Assembly (NCBI GenBank): GCA_947495295.1
Contig: CANLYJ010000001.1
Coordinates: 806,001-870,000, forward strand
Source of the DNA: an uncultured Paracoccaceae bacterium
GTDB lineage: Bacteria; Pseudomonadota; Alphaproteobacteria; Rhodobacterales; Rhodobacteraceae
Reading direction: 5' to 3'
Length of the DNA stretch: 64,000 bases
Shown: piece after piece, positions 28,717-38,284 of the stretch
Numbering within the stretch: the stretch's first letter is position 1
Layout: each line of letters begins with the position of its first letter
Notes under the pieces: generated by a model
The model's input: only the letters and a program-made list of their open reading frames with translations
Databases searched by the model: none
Told to the model about the DNA's origin: nothing
Made by a program: the position numbers and the translations under genes

Positions 28717-30408
28717 ATGAATGGCAAAGCGCTGATTTCATGGCTCACTCAATGGCTGATCAGCCTGAGAGTGGCATATACCAACGCATTGCACGTCATG
28801 AAAACCCGCGGGCCCAGCCAAATTCAGTTCTGGTTTATCGCATTGGCCATCGGCGTGATCTCGGGTTTGGCCGCCTTGCTGTTCCGGCTGGGGATCGAGG
28901 CGGCGCAATCTTGGCTATATGGCACGGATGATCCGACTTATCTGGCCAGTTTTGCCGCTGGCTTGGCCTGGTATCAGATCCTGATCATCCCAATCCTCGG
29001 TGGGCTTTGTGTTGGTATCATCCTTGACCGATTCACCGATGATGGCCGTGTCCGGTCGGTCGCTGACGTGATTGAAGGGGCAGCGCTGACAGAAGGCCGG
29101 GTTGAGGTGCGACGCGGGCTGGCATCGGCCGCCGCATCCTTGATCACCTTATCCTCTGGTGGGTCAAGCGGGCGCGAGGGGCCAGTGGTCCACCTGGCGT
29201 CCGTTGTGTCCACGGCTGTTTGTCGGTTGATCCGCGCCAATGGAATCACCGGGCGCGATCTGCTGGGCTGTGCTGTAGCAGCCGCCGTATCGGCCAGCTT
29301 TAATGCACCGATTGCCGGGGCGCTTTTCGCGTTAGAGGTGGTTTTGCGGCATTTCGCCGTTCATGCTTTCGCGCCCATCGTGATTGCCTCAGTTGCCGGA
29401 ACCATCATCAACCGCCTGGCATTCGGGGATGTGACTGAATTTATGCTGACGGGCAAAAACGCCTTGGCCTTTTACGTCGAACTGCCCGCATTCCTCCTGC
29501 TCGGGGTGGTCTGCGGCCTGGTCGCGGTTGTGCTGATGAAAGCGATTTTCTGGGCGGAGGATTTTGCCAGTTTCATGCAAGACGCAACCGGGTTGCCGCG
29601 TTTCCTGCGGCCTGCCGTTGCGGGTGGATTGCTGGGGCTTTTGGCAATCTGGTGGCCGCATATCATTGGCGTTGGGTATGAAACGACATCGGCGGCGCTG
29701 ACCGGCGAACTGCTTCTGCACGAGGCCGTTGCCTTCGTTATCCTCAAGGTCATCGCCGTAGCGATCACCATGGGCGGGCGCATGGGGGGCGGGGTGTTTT
29801 CACCGTCCTTGATGGTGGGGGCGCTGACCGGATTGGCCTTTGGGATCATCGCCACATCGGTTTTTCCAAACGTATCCGGTGAAGGCACGCTATATGCCTT
29901 GGCCGGAATGGGGGCTGTTGCCGCCGCTGTGCTGGGTGCGCCGATTTCGACAACGCTGATTGTCTTTGAACTGACCGGGGATTGGCAGACCGGGCTGGCG
30001 GTGATGGTATCGGTTTCGCTGTCCACCGCGCTGTCAACACGGCTGGTGGACCGGTCGTTCTTTTTAACGCAGCTGGAACGGCGCAATGTGCATCTGGCGG
30101 CAGGACCGCAAGCCTATCTGTTGGCGACGTTCAAGGTTGCCAACGTGATGCGCAGCAAAGACGCCGAAAAGGCTGCGCCAGAGGATCGGTGCTGGGAGCT
30201 GATCAGCGATGGGGTCTATATTGATGGGAACGCCACGCTAGAGCAGGCGATGCCGATCTTTGAACAATCAGGGCAGGCCTTTATCCCGGTTGTGACACTG
30301 GGCGGCGAAGGCAGCCCGCCCGAATTATGGGGCGCGCTGTTTCAGGTTGATGCGTTGAAAGCGATGAACCGGGCGCTGTCCGAAACAGCGGCCGAAGAAC
30401 ATTCCTAA
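28717..30408 (+). CDS. CLC-family chloride channel/transporter
   Basis: This 563-aa membrane protein has about ten or more hydrophobic segments. CLC motifs are visible: SGGSSGREGPVVHLAS (the GKEGP filter motif with Arg) and GGRMGGGVFSPSLMVGA (GxFxP). After the membrane core, the C-terminal 130 residues contain CBS-like sequence (ATLEQAMPIFEQSGQAFIPVV). It would move chloride across the inner membrane; whether as channel or H+/Cl- exchanger cannot be told. The stop overlaps the convergent DUF427 gene by 4 nt. Confidence 0.9.
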   Translation: MNGKALISWLTQWLISLRVAYTNALHVMKTRGPSQIQFWFIALAIGVISGLAALLFRLGIEAAQSWLYGTDDPTYLASFAAGLAWYQILIIPILGGLCVGIILDRFTDDGRVRSVADVIEGAALTEGRVEVRRGLASAAASLITLSSGGSSGREGPVVHLASVVSTAVCRLIRANGITGRDLLGCAVAAAVSASFNAPIAGALFALEVVLRHFAVHAFAPIVIASVAGTIINRLAFGDVTEFMLTGKNALAFYVELPAFLLLGVVCGLVAVVLMKAIFWAEDFASFMQDATGLPRFLRPAVAGGLLGLLAIWWPHIIGVGYETTSAALTGELLLHEAVAFVILKVIAVAITMGGRMGGGVFSPSLMVGALTGLAFGIIATSVFPNVSGEGTLYALAGMGAVAAAVLGAPISTTLIVFELTGDWQTGLAVMVSVSLSTALSTRLVDRSFFLTQLERRNVHLAAGPQAYLLATFKVANVMRSKDAEKAAPEDRCWELISDGVYIDGNATLEQAMPIFEQSGQAFIPVVTLGGEGSPPELWGALFQVDALKAMNRALSETAAEEHS

Positions 30409-30746
30409 ACCTCTTCGACGGCCACTTTGGTTGTGTAGAATGCCAGATAACCCTTGATCCCTGCCACAGCATCAAGCGGATCTTCATACGACCAGACCGC
30501 ATCCCTGATCAGCCCGCTTTTGGCGACGATGGAATAGTAAGTGGCCTTGCCTTTGTAAGGGCAGGTGGATGTGATGTCGCTGGGTTCCAGAAACGCCATC
30601 GCGATGTCGGAACGTGGGAAATAGATCACCGGGGGGTAGTCGCCTTCCTGCAACTCCAGTGCCGCAGTGCTTTCGCCCAGAACGGCGCCACCGGCGCGCA
30701 CGGTCCAGTTTCCGGATGCGGGGCGAATGGTAATATGATCAGCCAT
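30405..30746 (-). CDS. DUF427 domain protein
   Basis: This 113-aa cytoplasmic protein matches DUF427: a compact beta fold with IYFPRSDIAM and the family-defining TSTCPYKGKATYYSI block, followed by AVWSYEDPLDAVAGIKGYLAFY. The function is unknown. GAAAGGAAA lies upstream of the ATG. Confidence 0.88.
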   Translation of the reverse strand: MADHITIRPASGNWTVRAGGAVLGESTAALELQEGDYPPVIYFPRSDIAMAFLEPSDITSTCPYKGKATYYSIVAKSGLIRDAVWSYEDPLDAVAGIKGYLAFYTTKVAVEEV

Positions 30747-30797
30747 GGCGGTTTCCTTTCGTTGTCACATCTAAGGTCCGCTTATGACAGTTCTGTA

Positions 30798-32582
30798 TTA
30801 CAGTGGTGCGCAGGCCTGCATCAGCCAGTCACGCACTGCATCATCCAATCGCGGTGCCAGAAGGGCGACTGTATCGGCATGATACTGATCAATCCAGTCC
30901 CGTTCTGCTTGCGTCAAAAGGGCGGGGTCGATCAGGCGGCGATCAAGCGGCACATAGGTCAATGTCTCGAAATTCAGCATGTCGCGATCGTCATCGCCAG
31001 GGATACGCGGGGCCTTTTGCGTGACAATCAGGTTTTCGATGCGAATACCAAAAGCACCTTCGCGGTAATAACCCGGCTCATTCGACAGGATCATACCGGG
31101 TTCAAGCGCCACTTCCGATCGGCGCGATATCCCTTGCGGCCCTTCATGCACACTCAGATAGCTGCCAACGCCGTGGCCGGTGCCATGGTCATAATCCATA
31201 CCCGCCAGCCAAAGCGGCGCGCGCGCCAGCGCATCCAGATGCTGACCCCCGACCCCTTGTGGGAAACGGATGCGGCTGACAGCGATCATGCCTTGTAACA
31301 CGCGGGTATAGCAGGCGCGATGTTCATCCGTCGGCGCACCAACGACGATGGTGCGGGTGATATCAGTGGTGCCGTCGACATATTGGCCGCCACTATCGAC
31401 CAGCAATAGTTCACCGGGGTTCACAGGACGGTTGGTGTCGTCACTGACCCTGTAATGCACAATGGCCCCGTTCGGACCTGCACCGCTGATCGTCTCAAAA
31501 CTGATATCACGCAGGGCGTTGGTCTGGGTGCGGAACCCTTCGAGCGTTTTGACCACGTCAATTTCGGTCAGCTGACCCTTTGGGGCTTCTGCGTCCAACC
31601 ATGCCAGAAACCGTACCACGGCCACGCCGTCACGCGCATGGGCGGCTTTCGCTCCTGCAATCTCGACCGTGTTCTTGCGGGCCTTGGGCAGGATGCACGG
31701 ATCGCGGCCGTGAACCACCTCAATCGCATTGTCTTTCAACGTGGTGGCCAACACATCGGGGCAGGATTTGGGATCAATCAACACCGGCCCCTTCAGCGCG
31801 GCCAGCCCGGGCAGAAACGCCACAATATCATGGACTTGCACATCGGAACCCAGATGATCCACCACATCGCGCGCCTTGCCGGGTCCGGCATATAGATCAA
31901 CCTTGCCGCTATCATGCAGCACGGCAAAACCCTGTGGGACGGGGTTACGTTCGATATCCGTGCCACGAATATTCAACAGCCACGCGATGCTGTCGGGCAG
32001 GGTGATGATGGCGGCCTTGGCATCCAGATCGGCAGCTAGCCTGGCACGTTTGTCGCCATGCGCTTCGCCCGCATGTTCCAAAGGATGCACCGTGAAAGGG
32101 GCCGCAGGTGCGGCGGGTTGATCGTCCCAGATCGCATCGACCAGGTTGTCGATGGGGCGCAGGGTGAACCCTTTCAACTTCTTGCCCAGATCGGCCAGTT
32201 CCGAAACGGTATGCAGCCAAGGATCATAGGCCAGGACGCAGCCGTCAGGGCGTTGTTCCAGCAGCCAGTCTGCCAGCTTTATTTCGGGCCAATCAACTGG
32301 TGTGAAATCATCAGCAACCTGCGCCCGGACCTGCACGCGATAGCGGCCATCAACGAAAACCCCGGCAATATCCTGCAGCACGGCACAAAACCCGGCAGAG
32401 CCGGAAAATCCTGTCAGCCATTGCAAGCGCGCATCGCGTGGGGCGACATATTCGCCCTGATGAGCATCGGCGCGGGGGACCAGAAAACAATCAACCCCAT
32501 GCTGGGCCATCAATTGGCGCAGCGCGGCCAGCCGGGGCGGGCCCTGATCGGGTGAAGATGACGCCTCAAATGTCTGAAACAT
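30798..32582 (-). CDS. Xaa-Pro aminopeptidase P family (M24B)
   Basis: This 594-aa metallopeptidase has two creatinase-like N-terminal domains and a C-terminal pita-bread catalytic domain. Metal ligands are visible in LVDSGGQYVDGTTDITRT (two Asp), GTGHGVGSYLSVHEGP (His), SNEPGYYREGAFGIRIEN (Glu) and the later Glu. It should remove N-terminal residues preceding proline. It follows cobT at 16 nt on the same strand, so they may be co-transcribed. Confidence 0.93.
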   Translation of the reverse strand: MFQTFEASSSPDQGPPRLAALRQLMAQHGVDCFLVPRADAHQGEYVAPRDARLQWLTGFSGSAGFCAVLQDIAGVFVDGRYRVQVRAQVADDFTPVDWPEIKLADWLLEQRPDGCVLAYDPWLHTVSELADLGKKLKGFTLRPIDNLVDAIWDDQPAAPAAPFTVHPLEHAGEAHGDKRARLAADLDAKAAIITLPDSIAWLLNIRGTDIERNPVPQGFAVLHDSGKVDLYAGPGKARDVVDHLGSDVQVHDIVAFLPGLAALKGPVLIDPKSCPDVLATTLKDNAIEVVHGRDPCILPKARKNTVEIAGAKAAHARDGVAVVRFLAWLDAEAPKGQLTEIDVVKTLEGFRTQTNALRDISFETISGAGPNGAIVHYRVSDDTNRPVNPGELLLVDSGGQYVDGTTDITRTIVVGAPTDEHRACYTRVLQGMIAVSRIRFPQGVGGQHLDALARAPLWLAGMDYDHGTGHGVGSYLSVHEGPQGISRRSEVALEPGMILSNEPGYYREGAFGIRIENLIVTQKAPRIPGDDDRDMLNFETLTYVPLDRRLIDPALLTQAERDWIDQYHADTVALLAPRLDDAVRDWLMQACAPL

Positions 32583-32598
32583 TTATGAAATCCCTGGG

Positions 32599-34479
32599 TT
32601 AGCTGGCTTTGCGCATGCCCATGACACGCGCCCGTTTGCGCGGATCGCTGTCAAACAACGCGGCCAATTGTTCTGTCATGGCACCGGCCAGCTGTTCAAC
32701 ATCCGTGATGGTCACCGCGCGTTCGTAATAGCGTGTCACATCATGGCCGATCCCGATGGCGACCAGTTCAACGGCCTTGCGCTTTTCAACCATCGCAATC
32801 ACATCGCGCAAGTGTTTTTCGAGGTAATTCGCGGGGTTAACGGACAAAGTTGAATCGTCCACTGGCGCGCCGTCGGAAATTACCATCAAGACTTTGCGCT
32901 GTTCCTGACGCGCGGCCATGCGACGATGCGCCCATTCCAGCGCCTCACCATCGATGTTTTCCTTCAGCAGACCCTCTTTCATCATCAGACCCAGATTGGG
33001 CCGGGTCCGCCGCCATGGGGCGTCAGCGGATTTATAGACGATATGGCGCAGATCATTCAGGCGACCGGGGGTGGCAGGCCGCCCATCGGCCAGCCATTTT
33101 TCGCGGGACTGGCCGCCTTTCCACGCCTTGGTGGTAAAGCCCAAAATCTCAACCTTCACGTCGCAACGTTCCAGCGTGCGGGCCATCACATCAGCACAGA
33201 TCGCGGCAATCGAAATCGGGCGACCACGCATGGAGCCGGAATTATCCAACAGCAGGGTGACAATCGTATCGCGGAATTCGGTATCTTTTTCGACTTTGAA
33301 CGATAGTGGGGTGGTGGGCGAGGCGACGATACGCGCCAGACGGCCCGCATCCAGAATACCCTCTTCGCGGTCAAACTCCCATGACCGGTTCTGCTGGGCC
33401 TGCAAGCGGCGCTGCAACTTGTTGGCCAGACGGGACACAGCCCCTTTCAACGGCTCCAACTGCTGATCCAGATAGGCGCGTAGCCGTTCCAGCTCGACAG
33501 GCTCGGCAAGGTCCTCTGCGCCGATCTCTTCGTCATACTCGGTGCTGAACACTTTATAGTCGGGGTCGGCATCCGAAATCGGCTGCGGGGCGGGTGGCTC
33601 TAACGGGGCCTCCCCATCAGGCATCTCCGTTTCTTCGCCCATCTCGGCATCAGCCTGATCATCCATGCTGACCTCGGCCTGCGATGCATCCTGTTGCTGT
33701 TCCTGGCTTTGCTCGGGCGACGCTTCGGCCTCATCGCCTTCGCTTTCGTCATCGCCGGTGCTGTCAGGCTCATCTTGGTTATCGTCCTGGCCTTCCTCGG
33801 CCTCGTCTTCCTGATCATCATCAAGGCTATCCGGGTCATCGCCCAGCTGATCACCATAGCCCAGATCGCTGATCAACTGGCGGGCAAATTTGGCAAAGGC
33901 TTGCTGGTCGTTCAGCATATCCTCAAGGCTATCCAACGTGCCGCCGCAATGATCCTCAATGAAGCCGCGCCACAGCTCCATGACGTTTTCGGCGCCTTTG
34001 GGCATGTCACGACCCGTGGCCAGATGGCGGATCAGATAGCCCGCAGCGGTGGCCAGCGGGGCATCAGCGGCTTGGGTGATCTGGTCATAGCCTTTGCGCA
34101 TCGCCTCATTGCCGATCTTGGCATCGATATTGCCGGCGGTGCCCGGCATGTAGCGGGCGCCCACGGCCTCGATCCGGGCGGTTTCCATCGCCTCGTACAG
34201 ATCCTGCGCCATCTGGCCTTGCGGCATGTAGCGGGCGGCAACTTTCGGGTCATGGAATTTGTGGCGCAGGGCAAATGCATCTGCGGTGCCACGGGCCAGC
34301 AACACCTCATCCTTGGTCATGCGGCGGCTGACCTGCGGCAGGCGAATGGTGTCCGCCGTCTGACCGGCAGGATCAACCGAATAGGTGACGGCCAGTTCCG
34401 GATCATCGGCCATGACCTTGGTCGCCTCGGCCAATGCCTTCTTGAACGGATCGGCAGGATTGTCAGTTGGTTTGTTCAT
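32599..34479 (-). CDS. cobT: Cobaltochelatase subunit CobT
   Basis: This 626-aa protein has an N-terminal helical domain, a strongly acidic Asp/Glu/Gln-rich hinge (about residues 210-300), and a C-terminal VWA domain with MIDAS motif [11 protein letters not shown]. CobT forms a AAA+ chaperone complex with CobS that drives CobN insertion of cobalt into hydrogenobyrinate a,c-diamide in aerobic B12 synthesis. I chose the ATG giving [12 protein letters not shown]. cobS lies two genes upstream; cobN is not in the window. Confidence 0.93.
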   Translation of the reverse strand: MNKPTDNPADPFKKALAEATKVMADDPELAVTYSVDPAGQTADTIRLPQVSRRMTKDEVLLARGTADAFALRHKFHDPKVAARYMPQGQMAQDLYEAMETARIEAVGARYMPGTAGNIDAKIGNEAMRKGYDQITQAADAPLATAAGYLIRHLATGRDMPKGAENVMELWRGFIEDHCGGTLDSLEDMLNDQQAFAKFARQLISDLGYGDQLGDDPDSLDDDQEDEAEEGQDDNQDEPDSTGDDESEGDEAEASPEQSQEQQQDASQAEVSMDDQADAEMGEETEMPDGEAPLEPPAPQPISDADPDYKVFSTEYDEEIGAEDLAEPVELERLRAYLDQQLEPLKGAVSRLANKLQRRLQAQQNRSWEFDREEGILDAGRLARIVASPTTPLSFKVEKDTEFRDTIVTLLLDNSGSMRGRPISIAAICADVMARTLERCDVKVEILGFTTKAWKGGQSREKWLADGRPATPGRLNDLRHIVYKSADAPWRRTRPNLGLMMKEGLLKENIDGEALEWAHRRMAARQEQRKVLMVISDGAPVDDSTLSVNPANYLEKHLRDVIAMVEKRKAVELVAIGIGHDVTRYYERAVTITDVEQLAGAMTEQLAALFDSDPRKRARVMGMRKAS

Positions 34480-34544
34480 CGCCCGGGGTCCTTTGCTTAC
34501 CCGCAAACTAGAACCGGGACCGGGCAAAGGCCAGAGGGTGTGGC

Positions 34545-34910
34545 TTACTCTTCGCCGAAATCATCCATTTCAAAACTGATATTCATCTCGGGCGTGATGT
34601 CGAACGGGTCCGATACCATCTCGTGCAGATTCACAAGGTCAGCGGCACCGGGCAGAATACCGCCCGCCTCATCCACAAAAGCCATACGCGGGCGATAGGT
34701 TTTGCCACCCAGCTGAATCTCGCCCTCATCGAACAGATAGGCCAGTTCGGTCAAGATACCCTCGACATTGGCCTTGGCGATGTCCTCGCTCATGTTTTCG
34801 GCAAACAAGGGAAACAGCGCCTGCGCAATCAGCGCACCTGCGGTCTGGGCAAGATCCTCGTGGCTGACCACGTAATCAGCGGGCAGTTCTGTTCCAATCT
34901 TCATCTTCAT
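34545..34910 (-). CDS. Unrecognised small protein between the cobS block and cobT
   Basis: This 121-aa acidic soluble protein is not recognised. It contains [19 protein letters not shown] and [19 protein letters not shown] chose the ATG at 34910 because GGAG lies just upstream; the alternative 7 codons earlier falls in a dyad. It is about 65 nt upstream of cobT on the same strand and may be co-transcribed. Any link to cobaltochelatase is inference. Confidence 0.6.
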   Translation of the reverse strand: MKMKIGTELPADYVVSHEDLAQTAGALIAQALFPLFAENMSEDIAKANVEGILTELAYLFDEGEIQLGGKTYRPRMAFVDEAGGILPGAADLVNLHEMVSDPFDITPEMNISFEMDDFGEE

Positions 34911-34925
34911 GATCGGCTCCGATTT

Positions 34926-34940
34926 AGTCAATTTTTGACT
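34926..34940. promoter_or_regulatory. AGTCAA-ttt-TTGACT dyad upstream of the small gene
   Basis: A perfect 6-bp inverted repeat with a 3-base centre lies 16 nt upstream of the chosen start of the 121-aa gene. On the minus strand it overlaps a TTGACT word that could be a promoter element. It may be an operator; the evidence is limited to symmetry and position. Confidence 0.35.
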
Positions 34941-35034
34941 ACAATACTGACAAAGCGGACCGGATTATGACAAGCCTGTGGTTATTAAGGCATAAAACCC
35001 TCGGTAAATATGGCTTTTTTTGCTGCGGGCCTAG

Positions 35035-35730
35035 CTATTTAAGCGTGTTTGCCCCGACGGCCAGATCGGCCAGCACGTCAACATGCACATCCAATGCGTC
35101 AATCACCCGGTAGCCCGGATCATGACCGTCAAAGGCCAGATTAAGGTCCGTGCCGGCCAGAACAATTGCATCGGCGCCATGGTCTTTGATCATGCGCGCA
35201 CCAGCTTCGACGAATACGGCGCGCTGCGCATCCGTGCAGTGACCGGCCACCGCTATGTCCAGATAATGCTGGCTCAATGTGTCGATCTCATCATCCAATA
35301 CGACGGCTTTGGTCTTCTGAAGCTGGCCATAAAGGCCAGTGCGCATCACGACCCCTGTGCCCAAAAGACCAACCCTTGCAATGCCTTGTGCCGCAAAAAA
35401 CCCATCCAGCGGGGTGACCGCCGAGACCAGTGGCAACGATGACAAAGGCACCGTCTTGTCGAAACAGAAATGCCCGCCAAGCGAGGTGATCGCGGCACAA
35501 TCACAACCTGCTGCTTTTAACCGGTCAATCAACTGGGCATAGACCTTGGCCTGCGCCTGCCGATCATCTGCAAGGTTATTGCGGATCAGCTCCTGCACAT
35601 CGGCATGCACAATGGTCAGGTCAAGCTGACCGCCGCGCGCAATCACAGCCGCCGTCAGCCTTTGATAATAAACAACCGTGGCCGCAACACCGATCCCACC
35701 GATGAGGCCGATATGCAGCCCCTTGTTCAC
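35035..35730 (-). CDS. Asp/Glu racemase-like protein lacking both catalytic cysteines
   Basis: This 231-aa protein has the racemase fold signature ([18 protein letters not shown] near the N-terminus; [16 protein letters not shown] at mid-length). Active racemases use two cysteines, in CNTxH and GCTE motifs. Here the equivalent segments are TSLGGH (about 82-87) and AGTDL (about 192-196), so neither cysteine is present, although Cys76, Cys78 and Cys89 are nearby. Racemase activity is therefore doubtful. It starts at a GTG within the cobS stop (4-nt overlap), indicating translational coupling. Confidence 0.8.
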   Translation of the reverse strand: MNKGLHIGLIGGIGVAATVVYYQRLTAAVIARGGQLDLTIVHADVQELIRNNLADDRQAQAKVYAQLIDRLKAAGCDCAAITSLGGHFCFDKTVPLSSLPLVSAVTPLDGFFAAQGIARVGLLGTGVVMRTGLYGQLQKTKAVVLDDEIDTLSQHYLDIAVAGHCTDAQRAVFVEAGARMIKDHGADAIVLAGTDLNLAFDGHDPGYRVIDALDVHVDVLADLAVGANTLK

Positions 35731-36713
35731 CCCAGGCTCAGACTTGCCGCACTTTCCGGCAGTTCCTCGTCAAAGCAACGCTGGTAGAACTCAGCGACCG
35801 TCTGCCGCTCCAGCTCGTCACATTTGTTGAGGAAGGACAGGCGGAATGCGTAGCCGATATCGTTGAAGATCCGGGCGTTTTCGGCCCAGTTCAGCACGGT
35901 ACGGGGCGACATGACGGTGCTCAGGTCACCATTCATAAACGCGGTCCGGGTCAGGTCAGCGACAGTGACCATTTGCGAAATGGTGCTGCGGCCCTTTTCG
36001 GTGTTGAAATGGGGCGACTTGGACAGGATGATCGCTGCCTCGGCATCATGTGACAGATAGTTCAGGGTCGCGACCAGTGACCAACGGTCCATCTGCGCCT
36101 GGTTGATCTGCTGGGTGCCGTGGTAAAGGCCGGTTGTATCACCCAGACCCACCGTGTTGGCCGTGGCAAAGAGGCGGAAATAGGGGTTCGGAGTGATGAT
36201 CTCGTTCTGGTCCATCAGCGTCAGCTTACCGTCAGCCTCCAGCACCCGTTGGATCACGAACATCACGTCAGCACGGCCCGCATCATATTCGTCAAACACG
36301 ATGGCAACGGGGTTGCGCAGCGCCCAAGGCAGGATGCCTTCGTGGAATTCGGTCACCTGCACACCATCGCGCAGTTTGATTGCGTCTTTGCCGATCAGGT
36401 CGATCCGGCTAATATGGCTGTCAAGGTTCACACGGACGGCGGGCCAGTTCAGCCGGGCGGCAACCTGTTCGATATGGGTCGATTTACCGGTGCCGTGATA
36501 GCCCTGGATCATGACGCGGCGGTTATAACCAAAGCCTGCAAGAATGGCCAAAGTCGTATCAGGATCGAACTTATAGGTGCTGTCAATCTCTGGCACGCGG
36601 TCAGACCGATCCGCAAACCCTTTGATCTTCATGTCACTGTCGATGCCAAACACATCGCGCACCGAAATCTCTTCTGTGGGTTTCGCTTGCATATCGGTTG
36701 TGCCGTCGGCCAT
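35727..36713 (-). CDS. cobS: Cobaltochelatase subunit CobS
   Basis: This 328-aa AAA+ ATPase has Walker [14 protein letters not shown] and Walker [14 protein letters not shown], then [14 protein letters not shown] as sensor 1. [14 protein letters not shown] is the CobS N-terminal signature. It works with CobT as the ATP-driven part of aerobic cobaltochelatase. I chose the ATG giving MADGTTDM, preceded by AAGG; upstream in-frame ATGs at 36749 and 36782 lack a good ribosome-binding site. Confidence 0.94.
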   Translation of the reverse strand: MADGTTDMQAKPTEEISVRDVFGIDSDMKIKGFADRSDRVPEIDSTYKFDPDTTLAILAGFGYNRRVMIQGYHGTGKSTHIEQVAARLNWPAVRVNLDSHISRIDLIGKDAIKLRDGVQVTEFHEGILPWALRNPVAIVFDEYDAGRADVMFVIQRVLEADGKLTLMDQNEIITPNPYFRLFATANTVGLGDTTGLYHGTQQINQAQMDRWSLVATLNYLSHDAEAAIILSKSPHFNTEKGRSTISQMVTVADLTRTAFMNGDLSTVMSPRTVLNWAENARIFNDIGYAFRLSFLNKCDELERQTVAEFYQRCFDEELPESAASLSLG

Positions 36714-36905
36714 GTCGGTTGCCTTTTCCACTGCGTCAAATCTGTTCATGCCGGGGATGCAACATAACGCAAGGCGCTGCAAGGGGAAGGGCGGCCCGGC
36801 AATCAGCTGACAGGGTGTTCACATGATCGTGGGTTGGCCCGGTTTTTCTATCCATGATGAAAATCCGGCTGCTAGAAAGACGCACGTTAATAGGAGTTAG
36901 CCTCG

Positions 36906-37361
36906 ATGAACCGCCGTACCTTTACCTTGTCCATGCTCGCCGCTGCCACTGCGCCCGCCGCGTTGCAGGCGCAACGATTCGAGGTCACCCGCACAGATGC
37001 TGAATGGCGGGCGATGCTGACGGATTTGCAGTATCAGGTGATGCGACATGAGGCGACAGAACGATCGGGGACCTCACCGCTTGATAAAAACTACGCGGCA
37101 GGGACCTATTATTGCCGGGGCTGTGACCTTGCGCTGTATCCGTCAGATACGAAGTATGACAGCGGCACAGGCTGGCCCAGCTTCTGGGCAAGTCTGGACA
37201 ATGCGATTGGCACCAAACCGGATCGCAAGCTGTTTAGTGTGCGCACAGAATGCCATTGCAGACGCTGTGGCAGCCATTTGGGGCACATCTTTGATGATGG
37301 GCCACAGCCAACAGGGAAACGGCATTGCCTGAATGGGGCCAGCCTGGTGTTCAAAGCTTAA
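36906..37361 (+). CDS. msrB: Exported peptide-methionine (R)-S-oxide reductase MsrB
   Basis: This 151-aa MsrB repairs methionine-R-sulfoxide. Zinc cysteines are C70/C73 (CRGC) and C118/C121 (CRRC), and the catalytic Cys141 lies in RHCLNGASL. The fold marker GTGWPSFW is present. Unlike cytoplasmic MsrB it begins with a signal peptide carrying a twin-arginine motif (NRRTFTLSML, cleavage near ALQAQ), so it is probably Tat-exported to the periplasm. GGAG precedes the ATG. It diverges from cobS. Confidence 0.9.
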   Translation: MNRRTFTLSMLAAATAPAALQAQRFEVTRTDAEWRAMLTDLQYQVMRHEATERSGTSPLDKNYAAGTYYCRGCDLALYPSDTKYDSGTGWPSFWASLDNAIGTKPDRKLFSVRTECHCRRCGSHLGHIFDDGPQPTGKRHCLNGASLVFKA

Positions 37362-37691
37362 CGCGAAATTGGTGCATTTTCGGGCGTAAGCACCATCATT
37401 TCCGGCATGTTCTTGCCACAATCGCAATTGGATTCGGCATTTGGCAAGGGTTTGACCCGCAAGCCGGGCGGATCTGACGAACCCGCCGGTTTTTATCGAG
37501 TGGAAAAATATCAAGCATTTCGAGTGGCTTGGCGATGATGAGCGATTTTCCGCCGTTTTTCCATTGAGGGCATAAGCGGAATATGGCAAAAAGGGGGCAT
37601 TAAAATGTGAGCGCCCTGTGACGTTTCGCACAGACCGAAGTTTAGGTTTCTGCAAAAAAGAGGTCGTTAACCAGTATCGGAGGTATGCGCA
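37362..37691. other. Gap of 330 bp after msrB
   Basis: No gene is supported. A weak GC-rich inverted repeat followed by GGTTTTT lies near 37470-37495 and could terminate msrB. CGGAGG near 37679 serves as ribosome-binding site for the next gene. I see nothing else. Confidence 0.5.
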
Positions 37692-38228
37692 ATGTTCGCG
37701 CGGCTATTTAACAAACTACATTTGACCCGCGGTCAGAAAGCCAATGCTTTGGCCTATGGCGCGGTTGTGGCGGTCGGTGCAGGAATTACCCTGATGATCA
37801 TGTCCGCCATGGAAGGCGAAAACGCAATCCCGCCTGAACCAACACTCTTTGATAACTGGGTCATCATGGCCGGGGGCATCGCCGCCGGACTTGCATTGTT
37901 CCTGTCACGGAATTGGTTGGGCGGAAGCGGCGCGCTGGGGCTTGCGCGTGCGCTTGTAGCATCGGTTCTTGTAACCTTTGTGGCAGCACTGATCGCCGGA
38001 ACGCTTGTGGCACCATTTTATGGCACTCTGGCGGCACCGTTCATCCTTCTCTCGCAATTCACTGCGGTCCCGCCTTTAGCGGTCGCATGGTTCGGGGTTC
38101 TTTTCGGGGCGCATGCCTTGATCGGGATTTGGCGGCATGAACGGAACTGGGGCCAGAGTGACAGTGCCGTATCGCAATTAAGCGACCTCTCACGGGCAAA
38201 CTTTTACGGTAATACTTACCGGCACTAA
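37692..38228 (+). CDS. Unrecognised 178-aa membrane protein
   Basis: Four hydrophobic segments are visible (AYGAVVAVGAGITLMIMSA; WVIMAGGIAAGLALFL; ALVASVLVTFVAALIAGTLVAP; AVAWFGVLFGAHALIGIW) with a basic N-terminus and a polar C-terminal tail. No enzymatic motif is seen and no family is recognised. CGGAGG precedes the ATG. A bidirectional-looking hairpin follows the stop. Confidence 0.65.
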   Translation: MFARLFNKLHLTRGQKANALAYGAVVAVGAGITLMIMSAMEGENAIPPEPTLFDNWVIMAGGIAAGLALFLSRNWLGGSGALGLARALVASVLVTFVAALIAGTLVAPFYGTLAAPFILLSQFTAVPPLAVAWFGVLFGAHALIGIWRHERNWGQSDSAVSQLSDLSRANFYGNTYRH

Positions 38229-38252
38229 GAACGAAACACTGTTGCTCTGTCT

Positions 38253-38284
38253 GGGGTCCGTTCTACGGGCCCCTCATCTTTTTC
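38253..38284 (+). terminator. Rho-independent terminator
   Basis: GGGGTCCGT (38253-38261), loop TCT and ACGGGCCCC (38265-38273) form a 9-bp stem with one G-T wobble, followed by TCATCTTTTT. It lies between the membrane protein gene and the convergent metallopeptidase gene. Confidence 0.8.

Noticed and set aside
36783-36905. Cobalamin riboswitch upstream of cobS
   Set aside because: The gap is only about 120-190 bp and shows no B12-box-like element or multi-stem fold.
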